5,550 nucleotides of DNA from 66-474 sp035277545 (GCA_035277545.1 DATEKI010000288.1:1-5550); one strand, 5' to 3'; positions 1-5,550 are shown, counted from the first letter of the stretch. The notes: generated by a model from the sequence alone, not told the origin. Program-made: numbers and translations.

Positions 1-621
<621 letters not shown>

Positions 622-644
622 CGGAGAACGCTCTTGTCGAAAGT

Positions 645-660
645 CGGACACGGATGTCCG
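645..660. other. Hairpin in the ribE-ribB(A) gap
   Basis: CGGACA, a 4-base loop and TGTCCG form a perfect 6-bp stem in the middle of the 56-bp intergenic gap. In the transcript it ends about 23 bases ahead of the ribB(A) ATG and is followed by ACUUUCG, not a U-run, so it does not read as an intrinsic terminator. It could be an RNA processing or stability element that sets the ratio of RibE to RibB(A). Structure is seen; role is inferred. Confidence 0.45.
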
Positions 661-677
661 TTCTTTGATCTACGCGA

Positions 678-1277
678 TCATGGACGATCGCAGGAATGAA
701 GCCGTTCGACGTAACGCGCCAGCATATCGATCTCGAGGTTCACGCGGTCGCCCACGTGGCGGTCGCGGAAAGTGGTGTGTTCCACCGTATGCGGAATAAG
801 GTTGACCTCGAATCCACTGCCGTCAACGGCGTTGACGGTCAGGCTGACGCCATCCACGCACACCGAGCCCTTGGCCGCGATGTAGCGCATCAACGCATGC
901 GGCGCCGCGATGCGCCAACGCTGCGAACGCGCATCGGATTCGATCGCCGTAATCGTGCCGGTGCCATCGACGTGGCCCGAAACGAGGTGACCACCCAAAC
1001 GGTCGGACAACCGCAACGCCTTTTCCAGATTCACGCGATCGCCGACGCTCAGACCGCCCAGCGTGGTCAGGCCGAGGCTTTCGTTCGAAACGTCGAATGC
1101 CAGCATGTCGCCCTCGCGCTCGGTCACGGTCAGGCAACAACCCGACACCGCGATGCTGTCGCCGAGCGCAACATCGGACGCGTCGAATTCCGGCGCCACG
1201 ACGCTGAAACGCAAATCGCCACCGCGCGCCTCGCTGCGCGTGACGCGGCCGGTCGACTGGATGATGCCGGTGAACAT
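678..1277 (-). CDS. ribE: Riboflavin synthase, alpha chain
   Basis: Final step of riboflavin synthesis: transfers a four-carbon unit between two molecules of 6,7-dimethyl-8-ribityllumazine to give riboflavin and the RibD product pyrimidine, which is recycled. The 199-aa protein has the two tandem lumazine-binding barrels. The N-barrel (about 1-97) starts with MFTGIIQSTG and includes GDSIAVSGCCLTVT (C48 aligns with the conserved cysteine of E. coli), SNESLG and VNLEKALRLSDRLGGHLVSGHVD. The C-barrel (about 98-190) has KGSVCVDGVSLTVN, NLIPHTVEHTT and VNLEIDMLARYVER. The ATG at 1277 is chosen because MFTGI is the invariant family start and GGAGG lies seven bases upstream. The open frame reaches back to 1604, but only through the riboswitch. 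It is the first gene of an FMN-controlled unit with ribB(A) 56 bp downstream. The gene is called ribE in this group and ribC in E. coli nomenclature. Confidence 0.98.
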   Translation of the reverse strand: MFTGIIQSTGRVTRSEARGGDLRFSVVAPEFDASDVALGDSIAVSGCCLTVTEREGDMLAFDVSNESLGLTTLGGLSVGDRVNLEKALRLSDRLGGHLVSGHVDGTGTITAIESDARSQRWRIAAPHALMRYIAAKGSVCVDGVSLTVNAVDGSGFEVNLIPHTVEHTTFRDRHVGDRVNLEIDMLARYVERLHSCDRP

Positions 1278-1282
1278 CAGCG

Positions 1283-1301
1283 CGCCTCCGAAAACGGGGC
1301 G
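1283..1301 (-). promoter_or_regulatory. Ribosome-binding-site-hiding hairpin of ribE (riboswitch expression platform)
   Basis: CGCCCCG, loop TTTT, CGGAGGCG fold into seven G-C pairs with one bulged A. The 3' strand contains the ribE Shine-Dalgarno sequence GGAGG (1285-1289), seven bases before the ATG at 1277, so the site is fully paired in this state. The stretch GGGGCG at 1355-1360 is complementary to the opposite strand CGCCCC (1296-1301) and is a candidate antisequestor that would free the site when FMN is absent. This fits translational control by FMN riboswitches. No U-tract indicates a terminator-type platform. Which structure forms in each state cannot be decided by eye. Confidence 0.7.
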
Positions 1302-1327
1302 GCGATTCCGCAAACAATGGACATGAA

Positions 1328-1356
1328 CGTTCTCCGCGTGGCGAATGGCGAGAACG
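1328..1356 (-). other. Stem-loop in the ribE leader linker
   Basis: CGTTCTC and GAGAACG form a perfect 7-bp stem (extendable by a G-U pair) around a 15-base loop in the region linking the FMN aptamer to the ribE start. Its first strand touches the GGGGCG run (1355-1360), the best candidate partner for the strand that hides the ribE ribosome-binding site. The stem could therefore compete with opening of that site. Pairing is seen directly; the switching role is inference. Confidence 0.45.
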
Positions 1357-1373
1357 CCCCAAGGCATGAGGCC

Positions 1374-1388
1374 GGCGCGCAAGGCGCC
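1374..1388 (-). other. Short GC hairpin just after the riboswitch
   Basis: GGCGC, loop CTTGC, GCGCC form a 5-bp stem four bases after helix P1 closes. It has no U-tract, so it is not a terminator. It is either a spacer or part of the switching region between aptamer and ribE. It may compete with nearby G- and C-rich runs, and with only five pairs its role is uncertain. Confidence 0.4.
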
Positions 1389-1392
1389 GAAC

Positions 1393-1568
1393 CGTCTTCG
1401 CTTCATCCGGACTTTCCGGCAGCGATGGCCTGCTGCCGACCGTCGGCTCCGGCATTCGACCGGATCTGCTGACCTTTCGCGGCTGCGAAAGCGCTCGCGG
1501 GCTTGCCCATCACTCTGTCGAAGCGTGTGCCTACCGCCGGTGGGGAATCGCACCCCGCCCTGAAGACG
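1393..1568 (-). ncRNA. FMN riboswitch (RFN element) controlling ribE-ribB(A)
   Basis: Complete FMN-sensing aptamer in the 5' leader of ribE. Closing helix P1 is a perfect 7-bp pair, CGTCTTC (1562-1568) with GAAGACG (1393-1399). In order follow the conserved blocks: AGGGCGGGGTGCGATTCCCC with its GGGG/CCCC hairpin, ACCGGCGGTA, AGCCCGCGAGCG, a variable 7-bp stem CTTTCGC/GCGAAAG, then GGTCAGCAGATCCGGT, a short CCGG hairpin, GCCGGAGCCGACGGT, a second 7-bp stem CGGCAGC/GCTGCCG, and AGTCCGGATGAAG before P1 closes. These blocks are diagnostic of the RFN family. Known mechanism: bound FMN lowers expression of downstream riboflavin genes, in Gram-negatives often by hiding the ribosome-binding site, which fits the hairpin over the ribE site here. 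A reading frame from ribE continues upstream through this RNA but is not a gene. The pairings are seen; ligand and function are established for the family. Confidence 0.97.
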
Positions 1569-1570
1569 TT

Positions 1571-1588
1571 GCCGGCTGCGAAGCCGGC
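1571..1588 (-). other. Perfect hairpin at the predicted 5' end of the ribE leader
   Basis: GCCGGCT, loop TCGC, AGCCGGC form a perfect 7-bp stem, with two bases between it and the first strand of riboswitch helix P1. With the predicted start near 1588, the RNA would begin almost exactly with this stem. A paired 5' end is known to slow RppH/RNase E decay, and that is one plausible role. It could equally insulate the aptamer during folding. No U-tract follows, so it does not look like a terminator for the oxidoreductase gene. Confidence 0.55.
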
Positions 1589-1594
1589 GCGCGC

Positions 1595-1603
1595 ATTCTA
1601 GCA
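1595..1603 (-). promoter_or_regulatory. Candidate extended -10 promoter for the ribE unit
   Basis: Read on the minus strand, TGC-TAGAAT matches an extended -10 (TGn-TATAAT) at five of six -10 bases plus the TG. It is one of the few A/T-rich points in a very GC-rich gap and sits 23-31 bases past the oxidoreductase stop. The only TTGA-like -35 candidate is TTGAAC at 1624-1629, which leaves a 23-base spacer and is too far for a standard sigma-70 promoter. If used, transcription would start near 1587-1589, just ahead of the FMN riboswitch, which supports the call. The start site is inferred, not observed. Confidence 0.55.
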
Positions 1604-1625
1604 TCGCCCGCCGCCGCGGCGCAGT

Positions 1626-2648
1626 TCAACGTCCGCACGCCTGCCCGGTCCTGCGGCGGTAATCGCGCAGCACTTCGTCCATGACCGCCGTGGTGCGGAC
1701 TGCGGTTTCGGCGGTGGACGGGCAGGCGCCGGGTTCCCCGCGCAGCTCGCGCACGATCGATTCGATCAGCGGTTGCTGGATGTGCAAGGGGTTCTCGACG
1801 TGGAACTCGCACACGCCGGTGGCGTTTTCCAGCCGGATCGGTCCGTCGCCGAACGTGGCAAAGGACAATTGCCCCGCATCGCCGATCACTTCGATGCAGT
1901 CCTGCCGCTGCAGGCCGTCGAAAATCCACAGGCCGGTGCCCGGCATGCCATTGCCGAACACGAACGACATCGCGACGCCGTCTTCGGCCGCGTAGCTTCC
2001 GCGTTGATTGCTGGCATGACCGTTGGCGCGGACGATGGGGCCGAACAACCAGTCGAGGATGTCCAGCGTGTGGCAGCCGACATCCACGAACAGGCCGCCA
2101 CCGGAAATCTCCGGACGCACGTGCCAGTGCACTCCTTGCGGGTCGTCATGGCGCGGATCGTGCGGCTTCGCGTAGACCGCGTGCACGGCGCGCGGTTCAC
2201 CGATGGCCCGCTCGTCGAACAACAGCCCACGCACCTTGGCGAAACGCGGCAACGCGCGCCGGTAGTAGGCGACGAAAACCGGTACGCGCGCCGCGCGGCC
2301 GGCATCGATGATCGCCGTGCATTCGCCGGCGTCCATCGCCATGGGCTTCTCCACGTACACCGGCTTGCCCGCGGCGATGCCCATCAGCGCGTAGTGCTTG
2401 TGCGTCGAAGGTGGCGTCGCCACGTACACCGCGTCGACTTCCGCATCGGCGACCAGCGCAGCCGCATCGTCGTACCAGCGCGGCACGCCGTGGCGCTGCG
2501 CATAATCGCGCGCCTTGACGGCATCCCGACGCATCACCGCAACCAGGGCGGAATGCGCGGCCTTCCGGAAGGCCGGCCCGCTCTTCACTTCGGTGACGTT
2601 GCCGCAGCCGATGATGCCCCAGCGTATGTCGCGATCCGCGGGCTCCAT
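1626..2648 (-). CDS. Gfo/Idh/MocA-family NAD(P)-dependent oxidoreductase, substrate unknown
   Basis: Predicted soluble dehydrogenase of 340 aa, the usual length for the family. The N-terminal Rossmann fold (about residues 8-125) shows the dinucleotide-binding GIIGCGN (11-17), VDAVYVATPPSTH (71-83) and the family hallmark EKP (100-102), whose lysine is the usual catalytic residue. The C-terminal alpha/beta domain carries GGGLFVDVGCHTLDILDWLFG (about 183-203), the substrate-pocket D-x-G-x-H-x-x-D motif. Family members act on sugars, inositols, sugar nucleotides and other polyols, and nothing here fixes the substrate. The ATG at 2648 is chosen because WGIIGCG starts at residue 10 and the codon lies four bases past the ribD stop. 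Upstream in-frame starts would overlap ribD and add an unlike sequence. The Shine-Dalgarno site is weak, so coupling to ribD translation is likely. A role linked to flavins is possible only by position. No signal peptide or membrane segment is seen. Confidence 0.9.
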   Translation of the reverse strand: MEPADRDIRWGIIGCGNVTEVKSGPAFRKAAHSALVAVMRRDAVKARDYAQRHGVPRWYDDAAALVADAEVDAVYVATPPSTHKHYALMGIAAGKPVYVEKPMAMDAGECTAIIDAGRAARVPVFVAYYRRALPRFAKVRGLLFDERAIGEPRAVHAVYAKPHDPRHDDPQGVHWHVRPEISGGGLFVDVGCHTLDILDWLFGPIVRANGHASNQRGSYAAEDGVAMSFVFGNGMPGTGLWIFDGLQRQDCIEVIGDAGQLSFATFGDGPIRLENATGVCEFHVENPLHIQQPLIESIVRELRGEPGACPSTAETAVRTTAVMDEVLRDYRRRTGQACGR

Positions 2649-2652
2649 CGCA

Positions 2653-3870
2653 TCACGGCCTGAGCAGCACGCGCTGGTCGTGCCCGATCGCACGCCGGTC
2701 GACGACGCGCCAGTCGCGGCGATCCGTCATCCCACTGATTGCCGGCAGGTGCAGGAGGGGTCGTGCGCTGTCGCCCAGAAGGGTTGGCGCGACATACAAC
2801 AGCAATTCGTCCACGAGCCCTTGTTCGAACAGCGCGCCGCACAATGTCGGACCGGCTTCGACCTGCAATTCGTTGACGTGGCGTTCCGCAAGCAGCCGCA
2901 ATGTCGCAGCAAGGTCGACGCGACCTTTCGCGTCGACGGGCACCGCGGCAAGTTCGACGCGCCGGTAACGATCATCCTTCGGTCGCACGCCTGGCGCATG
3001 CAACACCAGCGTCGGCGCGCTTCCTTCGAGCAGATGCGCGCCGGCTTCCATCGCGTCCAGTCGCGCGTCCAGCACCACGCGCAGCGGCGTGGAACCTTCC
3101 GCGGCAACACCATCCCCATCCCGGCCTTGAAGGGAAAGTGGAAGCGCGGAATGGTCGCCTTGGTGCAAGCCCTCCCCTTCAAGGGGAGGGTTTGGGCGGG
3201 GATGGGGTTCGCTGTCACGAAGCCGCACCGTCAAACGCGGATCGTCCGCACGCGCGGTACCGGCGCCGGTCAGGATCGCGGAACTGCGTGCGCGCCAGCG
3301 CTGCACGTCGGCACGCGCGGCTTCGCCCGTGATCCATTTCGATTCGCCGTTGGCAAGGGCCGTGCGGCCATCCAGGCTCATCGCCAGTTTCACGCGCACC
3401 CAGGGCCGGCCGCGTTCGAAGCGCGAGAAAAACCCGCGGTTCAGTTCGCGCGCGGCCTCGCGCATCAAACCGCATTCGACATCGATGCCCACTCCGCGCA
3501 TGCGCCGGATTCCCGCGCCGGCCACTTTCGGGTTGGGGTCATCGGATGCGAAAACCACGCGCGCGATGCCCGCCTCGATCAACGCATCCGCGCACGGCGG
3601 CGTGCGGCCTTGATGCGAGCATGGTTCGAGGGTCACGTAGGCGGTCGCCCCACGCGCATGTTCGCCCGCTGCACGCAACGCGAACACTTCAGCATGCGGT
3701 TCGCCGGCGCGCTGGTGCCAGCCTTCACCCATGATTTCCCCATTCCGCGCGATCACGCAGCCGACGCGCGGATTGGGCTGGGTCGTGAAGAGGCCGCGTT
3801 CGGCCAGGCGCAGCGCGCGCGCCATCAGGGCATGGTCGATGGCCGAGAAACCAGGACCCGGCTGCGCCAT
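2653..3870 (-). CDS. ribD: Bifunctional diaminohydroxyphosphoribosylaminopyrimidine deaminase / 5-amino-6-(5-phosphoribosylamino)uracil reductase
   Basis: Catalyses the second and third steps from GTP to riboflavin: deamination of the pyrimidine ring, then NADPH-dependent reduction of the ribose side chain. The N-terminal deaminase domain (about residues 8-145) shows PNPRVGCVI, the zinc ligand and proton shuttle in HAE (59-61), and PCSHQGRTPPC with zinc cysteines C84 and C93. The reductase domain starts near residue 156 with WVRVKLAMSLDGRTA, then SKWITGEAARADVQ and ADDPRLTVR, and resumes at PLRVVLDARLD (about 262), ELQVEAGPTL and VAPTLLG. At 405 aa it is about 38 residues longer than E. coli RibD (367). 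Most of the excess is residues 221-255, which are encoded by a repeat element. I chose the ATG at 3870, overlapping the nrdR stop by one base, over the TTG just before it. The purine-rich end of nrdR (AAGAAGAAG) may serve as a weak ribosome-binding site, and translational coupling is likely. No riboswitch precedes this gene. Confidence 0.97.
   Translation of the reverse strand: MAQPGPGFSAIDHALMARALRLAERGLFTTQPNPRVGCVIARNGEIMGEGWHQRAGEPHAEVFALRAAGEHARGATAYVTLEPCSHQGRTPPCADALIEAGIARVVFASDDPNPKVAGAGIRRMRGVGIDVECGLMREAARELNRGFFSRFERGRPWVRVKLAMSLDGRTALANGESKWITGEAARADVQRWRARSSAILTGAGTARADDPRLTVRLRDSEPHPRPNPPLEGEGLHQGDHSALPLSLQGRDGDGVAAEGSTPLRVVLDARLDAMEAGAHLLEGSAPTLVLHAPGVRPKDDRYRRVELAAVPVDAKGRVDLAATLRLLAERHVNELQVEAGPTLCGALFEQGLVDELLLYVAPTLLGDSARPLLHLPAISGMTDRRDWRVVDRRAIGHDQRVLLRP
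3106..3209. repeat. 104-bp palindromic repeat element inside ribD, translated in frame
   Basis: The element has 12-bp inverted ends, AACACCATCCCC at 3106-3117 and GGGGATGGGGTT at 3198-3209, matching at 11 of 12 positions. Inside the right half lies a perfect 10-bp inverted repeat around one base (CCCTCCCCTT, then C, then AAGGGGAGGG; 3170-3190). The left half holds a decayed relative of that unit (CCTTGAAGGGAAAG, about 3125-3138). Two inverted, related units around a roughly 30-bp centre give the look of a small palindromic repetitive element of the kind scattered through Xanthomonadales genomes; that family assignment is from general recall, not a search. Read in the ribD frame it gives a low-complexity stretch rich in Pro, Gly, Asp and Glu (such as HPRPNPPLEGEG), unlike the surrounding enzyme. 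It falls between ADDPRLTVR and PLRVVLDAR, where RibD proteins vary in loop length. Exact insertion borders are uncertain. Confidence 0.75.
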
Positions 3871-4403
3871 CAAGGCTTCTTCTTGTCGTTCGGCTTTCCG
3901 AACGGCACCACCGCGCCGCCGATCAGCGGCAACTGGCTGTCGCTGGGCGGCAGTTCGTGCTCCAAGCGATCGAGTTCCTCGCGAAAATCGGCGACGTCCT
4001 CGAACGAGCGGTACACCGACGCGTAACGCACGTAGCCGACGTGGTCGAGCTTGCGCAATTCCGCCATCACCAGGTCGCCGATCCGGCGCGACGGCAACTC
4101 GCGCTCGGTGGACACACGCAACTGCCGCACCACCGCACGCACGGCCGCCTCGATGCGATCCTCGGTCACCGGCCGCTTGTGCAGCGCGCGATCGAAGCCG
4201 TTGCGCAGCTTGCGCGCGTCGAATGCCTCGCGCCGGCCATCACCCTTGATGATCGCGGGCAGCTTCAGCTCCACCGTCTCCACTGTCGAAAACCGCTCGC
4301 CGCACGACGGGCATTCGCGGCGTCGGCGGATGGTCGAACCTTCCTCCGAAACGCGCGAGTCGATCACGCGGGTGTCGATGTTCTGGCAGAACGGACAATG
4401 CAT
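3870..4403 (-). CDS. nrdR: Transcriptional repressor NrdR of ribonucleotide reductase genes
   Basis: Cytosolic zinc-ribbon/ATP-cone repressor that senses ATP and dATP and binds NrdR boxes ahead of ribonucleotide reductase operons. The 177-aa protein begins MHCPFCQNIDTRVIDSR. Zinc-binding cysteines are C3, C6, C31 and C34, followed by the basic RRRRE run and an ATP-cone domain at about residues 49-139 that includes KRPVT, GDLVMAELRKLD and YVRYASVYRSFED. After about residue 150, where E. coli NrdR ends, a proline- and lysine-rich tail of roughly 28 residues continues to PNDKKKP. The ATG at 4403 is fixed by the universal N-terminus. No Shine-Dalgarno sequence precedes it: the seven bases between the REP-like hairpin (ending at 4411 in the transcript) and the start are CUACGCC. 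The stop codon shares a base with the ribD ATG (TGATG). No NrdR-box-like site is visible here, so its targets are elsewhere. Confidence 0.97.
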   Translation of the reverse strand: MHCPFCQNIDTRVIDSRVSEEGSTIRRRRECPSCGERFSTVETVELKLPAIIKGDGRREAFDARKLRNGFDRALHKRPVTEDRIEAAVRAVVRQLRVSTERELPSRRIGDLVMAELRKLDHVGYVRYASVYRSFEDVADFREELDRLEHELPPSDSQLPLIGGAVVPFGKPNDKKKP

Positions 4404-4406
4404 GGC

Positions 4407-4460
4407 GTAGGGCGGGTTTCAACCCGCCGATGTTGGATGGCGGGTCAAGACCCACCCAAC
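4407..4460. repeat. REP-like inverted repeat pair (REPIN-like) between glyA and nrdR
   Basis: Two 22-bp units lie head to head. The unit at 4407-4428 (core GGCGGGT-TTCA-ACCCGCC, perfect 7-bp stem, 4411-4428) and the reverse complement of 4439-4460 agree at about 17 of 22 positions. The second unit has its own stem at 4439-4456, with one G-U wobble when read as minus-strand RNA. A 10-bp spacer separates them. This layout, two short palindromic units in inverted orientation in an intergenic gap, is that of REP doublets or REPINs, which RAYT transposases are thought to mobilise. It fills most of the glyA-nrdR gap. In the transcript it gives two strong hairpins with no U-tract after either, so it is a poor intrinsic terminator, although it could protect the 3' end of glyA mRNA. 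Family membership is inferred from structure, since no second genomic copy can be seen here. Confidence 0.7.
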
Positions 4461-4470
4461 AAGCGTGCGA

Positions 4471-5550
4471 TCACGCATAAACCGGGAACTTCGCGCACTG
4501 CGCATTCACCAGCGCGCGCACGTTGTCGATGACCTTGTCGTCGTTCGGCGCATCCAGCACGTCGGCGACCCAGCCGGCGAGTTCGACGCAGTCCGCTTCC
4601 TTGTAGCCGCGCGTGGTCACGGCCGGCGTACCGATGCGCAAGCCCGAGGTCACGAAAGGCTTTTGCGGATCGTTCGGCACCGCGTTCTTGTTGACGGTGA
4701 TGTGCGCCTTGCCCAGCGCGGCTTCCGCATCCTTGCCGGTGATCGGCTTGCCGATCAGGTCGACCAGGAACAGGTGATCCTCGGTGCCGCCGGAAACGAT
4801 CTTGTAGCCGCGTCCGATCAACGTCTTCGCCATCGCCTTGGCGTTCTTCACCACCTGCTGCTGATAGGTCTTGAACGAAGGCTCCAGCGCTTCCTTGAAG
4901 GCCACGGCCTTGGCCGCGATCACGTGCATCAGCGGGCCGCCTTGCAGACCGGGAAACACGATGGACTGCAGTTTCTTGACGATGTCCTCGGCGTGTTCGC
5001 CCATCGCCGAATTTTTCGCGACGATCAGACCCCCGCGCGGACCGCGCAGCGTCTTGTGGGTCGTCGAGGTCACCACGTGCGCGTGCGGCAGTGGCGACGG
5101 ATACACGCCCGCAGCCACCAGCCCCGCCACGTGCGCCATGTCCACGAACAGGTAGGCGCCGACCTTGTCCGCGATCTTGCGGAAGCGCGCCCAGTCCATG
5201 ATCTGCGAATACGCGCTGAACCCGGCAACGATCATCCTGGGCTTGTGCTCGAGGGCCAGTTTTTCGACCGCGTCGTAATCGACCAGGCCTTCGTCGTTCA
5301 CGCCGTACTGCACGGCGTTGAAGAGCTTGCCGGACAGGTTCGGCTTGGCGCCGTGGGTCAGATGTCCGCCGTGCGCCAGCGACATCCCGAGGATGGTGTC
5401 GCCCGGCTGCAGCAGCGCGAAATAGACGGCCTGGTTCGCCTGCGAACCCGAATGCGGCTGCACGTTGGCGTAGTCGCAATCGAACAATTGTTTCAAGCGC
5501 TCGATCGCCAACGCTTCGGCCACGTCCACGTACTGGCAGCCGCCGTAGTA
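4471..5550 (-). CDS. glyA: Serine hydroxymethyltransferase, N-terminus cut by the window edge
   Basis: PLP enzyme of the cytosol that interconverts serine plus tetrahydrofolate with glycine plus 5,10-methylene-tetrahydrofolate, the main source of one-carbon units. The 359 visible residues start at YYGGCQYVD, which aligns near residue 64 of E. coli GlyA (417 aa), so roughly 60 N-terminal residues and the start codon lie outside. Seen in order: QPHSGSQAN, LAHGGHLTHG, the cofactor-binding run LFVDMAHVAGLVAAGVYP, the Schiff-base lysine in TSTTHKTLRGPRGG, FPGLQGGPLMHVIA, VSGGTEDHLFLVDL, and the typical end FPVYA. The loop after GPRGGLIVAK is a few residues longer than in E. coli. A GTG codon at 5529 could be mistaken for a start, but the reading frame and conserved sequence continue upstream of it. 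The gene ends 67 bp before nrdR and has no classical terminator, so read-through into nrdR-ribD is possible. Identity is seen directly from sequence. Confidence 0.97.
   Translation of the reverse strand, partial: YYGGCQYVDVAEALAIERLKQLFDCDYANVQPHSGSQANQAVYFALLQPGDTILGMSLAHGGHLTHGAKPNLSGKLFNAVQYGVNDEGLVDYDAVEKLALEHKPRMIVAGFSAYSQIMDWARFRKIADKVGAYLFVDMAHVAGLVAAGVYPSPLPHAHVVTSTTHKTLRGPRGGLIVAKNSAMGEHAEDIVKKLQSIVFPGLQGGPLMHVIAAKAVAFKEALEPSFKTYQQQVVKNAKAMAKTLIGRGYKIVSGGTEDHLFLVDLIGKPITGKDAEAALGKAHITVNKNAVPNDPQKPFVTSGLRIGTPAVTTRGYKEADCVELAGWVADVLDAPNDDKVIDNVRALVNAQCAKFPVYA

Noticed and set aside
1571..1588. Terminator of the ribD-oxidoreductase unit
   Set aside because: The stem is perfect but has no downstream U-tract, and it lies after the likely ribE promoter.
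1278..1604. In-frame upstream extension of ribE, making a 308-aa protein
   Set aside because: The extra 109 residues are the riboswitch and linker read as protein. MFTGI is the family start and has a good GGAGG site.
2649..2693. Longer start for the oxidoreductase overlapping ribD by 41 bases
   Set aside because: The 15 added residues are Cys/Ser/Thr-rich ribD shadow sequence. The start at 2648 places the Rossmann motif at the usual distance from the N-terminus.
3871..3873. TTG start for ribD one codon upstream
   Set aside because: The ATG at 3870 directly follows, is the more common codon, and gives the typical TGATG coupling with nrdR.
2515..4026. A 503-codon open frame on the plus strand opposite nrdR and ribD
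   Set aside because: It is an antisense shadow typical of GC-rich DNA. Its translation is Arg/His/Ala-rich without recognisable domains, while the opposite strand encodes clear RibD and NrdR.
4404..4470. Intrinsic terminator after glyA
   Set aside because: Strong hairpins are present, but no run of U follows either one in the transcript direction. They match an inverted REP-like pair better.

Overview
This 5,550-bp window is GC-rich, and every gene I can support lies on the minus strand, so it is read from the right edge to the left. The gene order glyA - nrdR - ribD - (oxidoreductase) - ribE - ribB/ribBA, the protein sequences, and the short G/C-rich palindromic repeats suggest a gammaproteobacterium of the Xanthomonadales/Lysobacterales (Xanthomonas, Lysobacter, Rhodanobacter or Dyella type). 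That placement is inferred from gene order and sequence style, not from a database search.

In order of transcription, the window first holds the 3' six-sevenths of glyA (4471-5550). Next comes a 67-bp gap with an inverted pair of REP-like palindromes (4407-4460), ending three bases before the start codon of nrdR (3870-4403). nrdR overlaps ribD (2653-3870) by one base. ribD carries a 104-bp repeat with inverted ends that is translated in frame (3106-3209) and lies between two recognisable parts of its reductase domain. Four bases after ribD starts a Gfo/Idh/MocA-family oxidoreductase (1626-2648) of unknown substrate.

A second transcription unit appears to begin just past the oxidoreductase stop. 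The 348-bp non-coding stretch 1278-1625 contains a candidate extended -10 promoter, a 5'-terminal hairpin, a complete FMN riboswitch (RFN element, 1393-1568), and a linker ending in a hairpin that buries the ribosome-binding site of ribE. ribE (678-1277) encodes the riboflavin synthase alpha chain. After a 56-bp gap comes the DHBP synthase domain of ribB/ribBA, which runs off the left edge.

The genes combine one-carbon metabolism (GlyA), control of ribonucleotide reductase (NrdR) and riboflavin synthesis. RibD performs the pyrimidine deaminase and reductase steps, RibB makes the four-carbon unit, and RibE makes riboflavin. The FMN sensor sits in front of ribE-ribB(A) only, so ribD, in the upstream unit, seems to escape direct feedback. 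I see no wholly new system. The points most worth a second look are the translated repeat in ribD, the layered leader of ribE, and the unassigned oxidoreductase wedged between rib genes. I see no tRNA, rRNA, CRISPR array, insertion sequence or phage gene.
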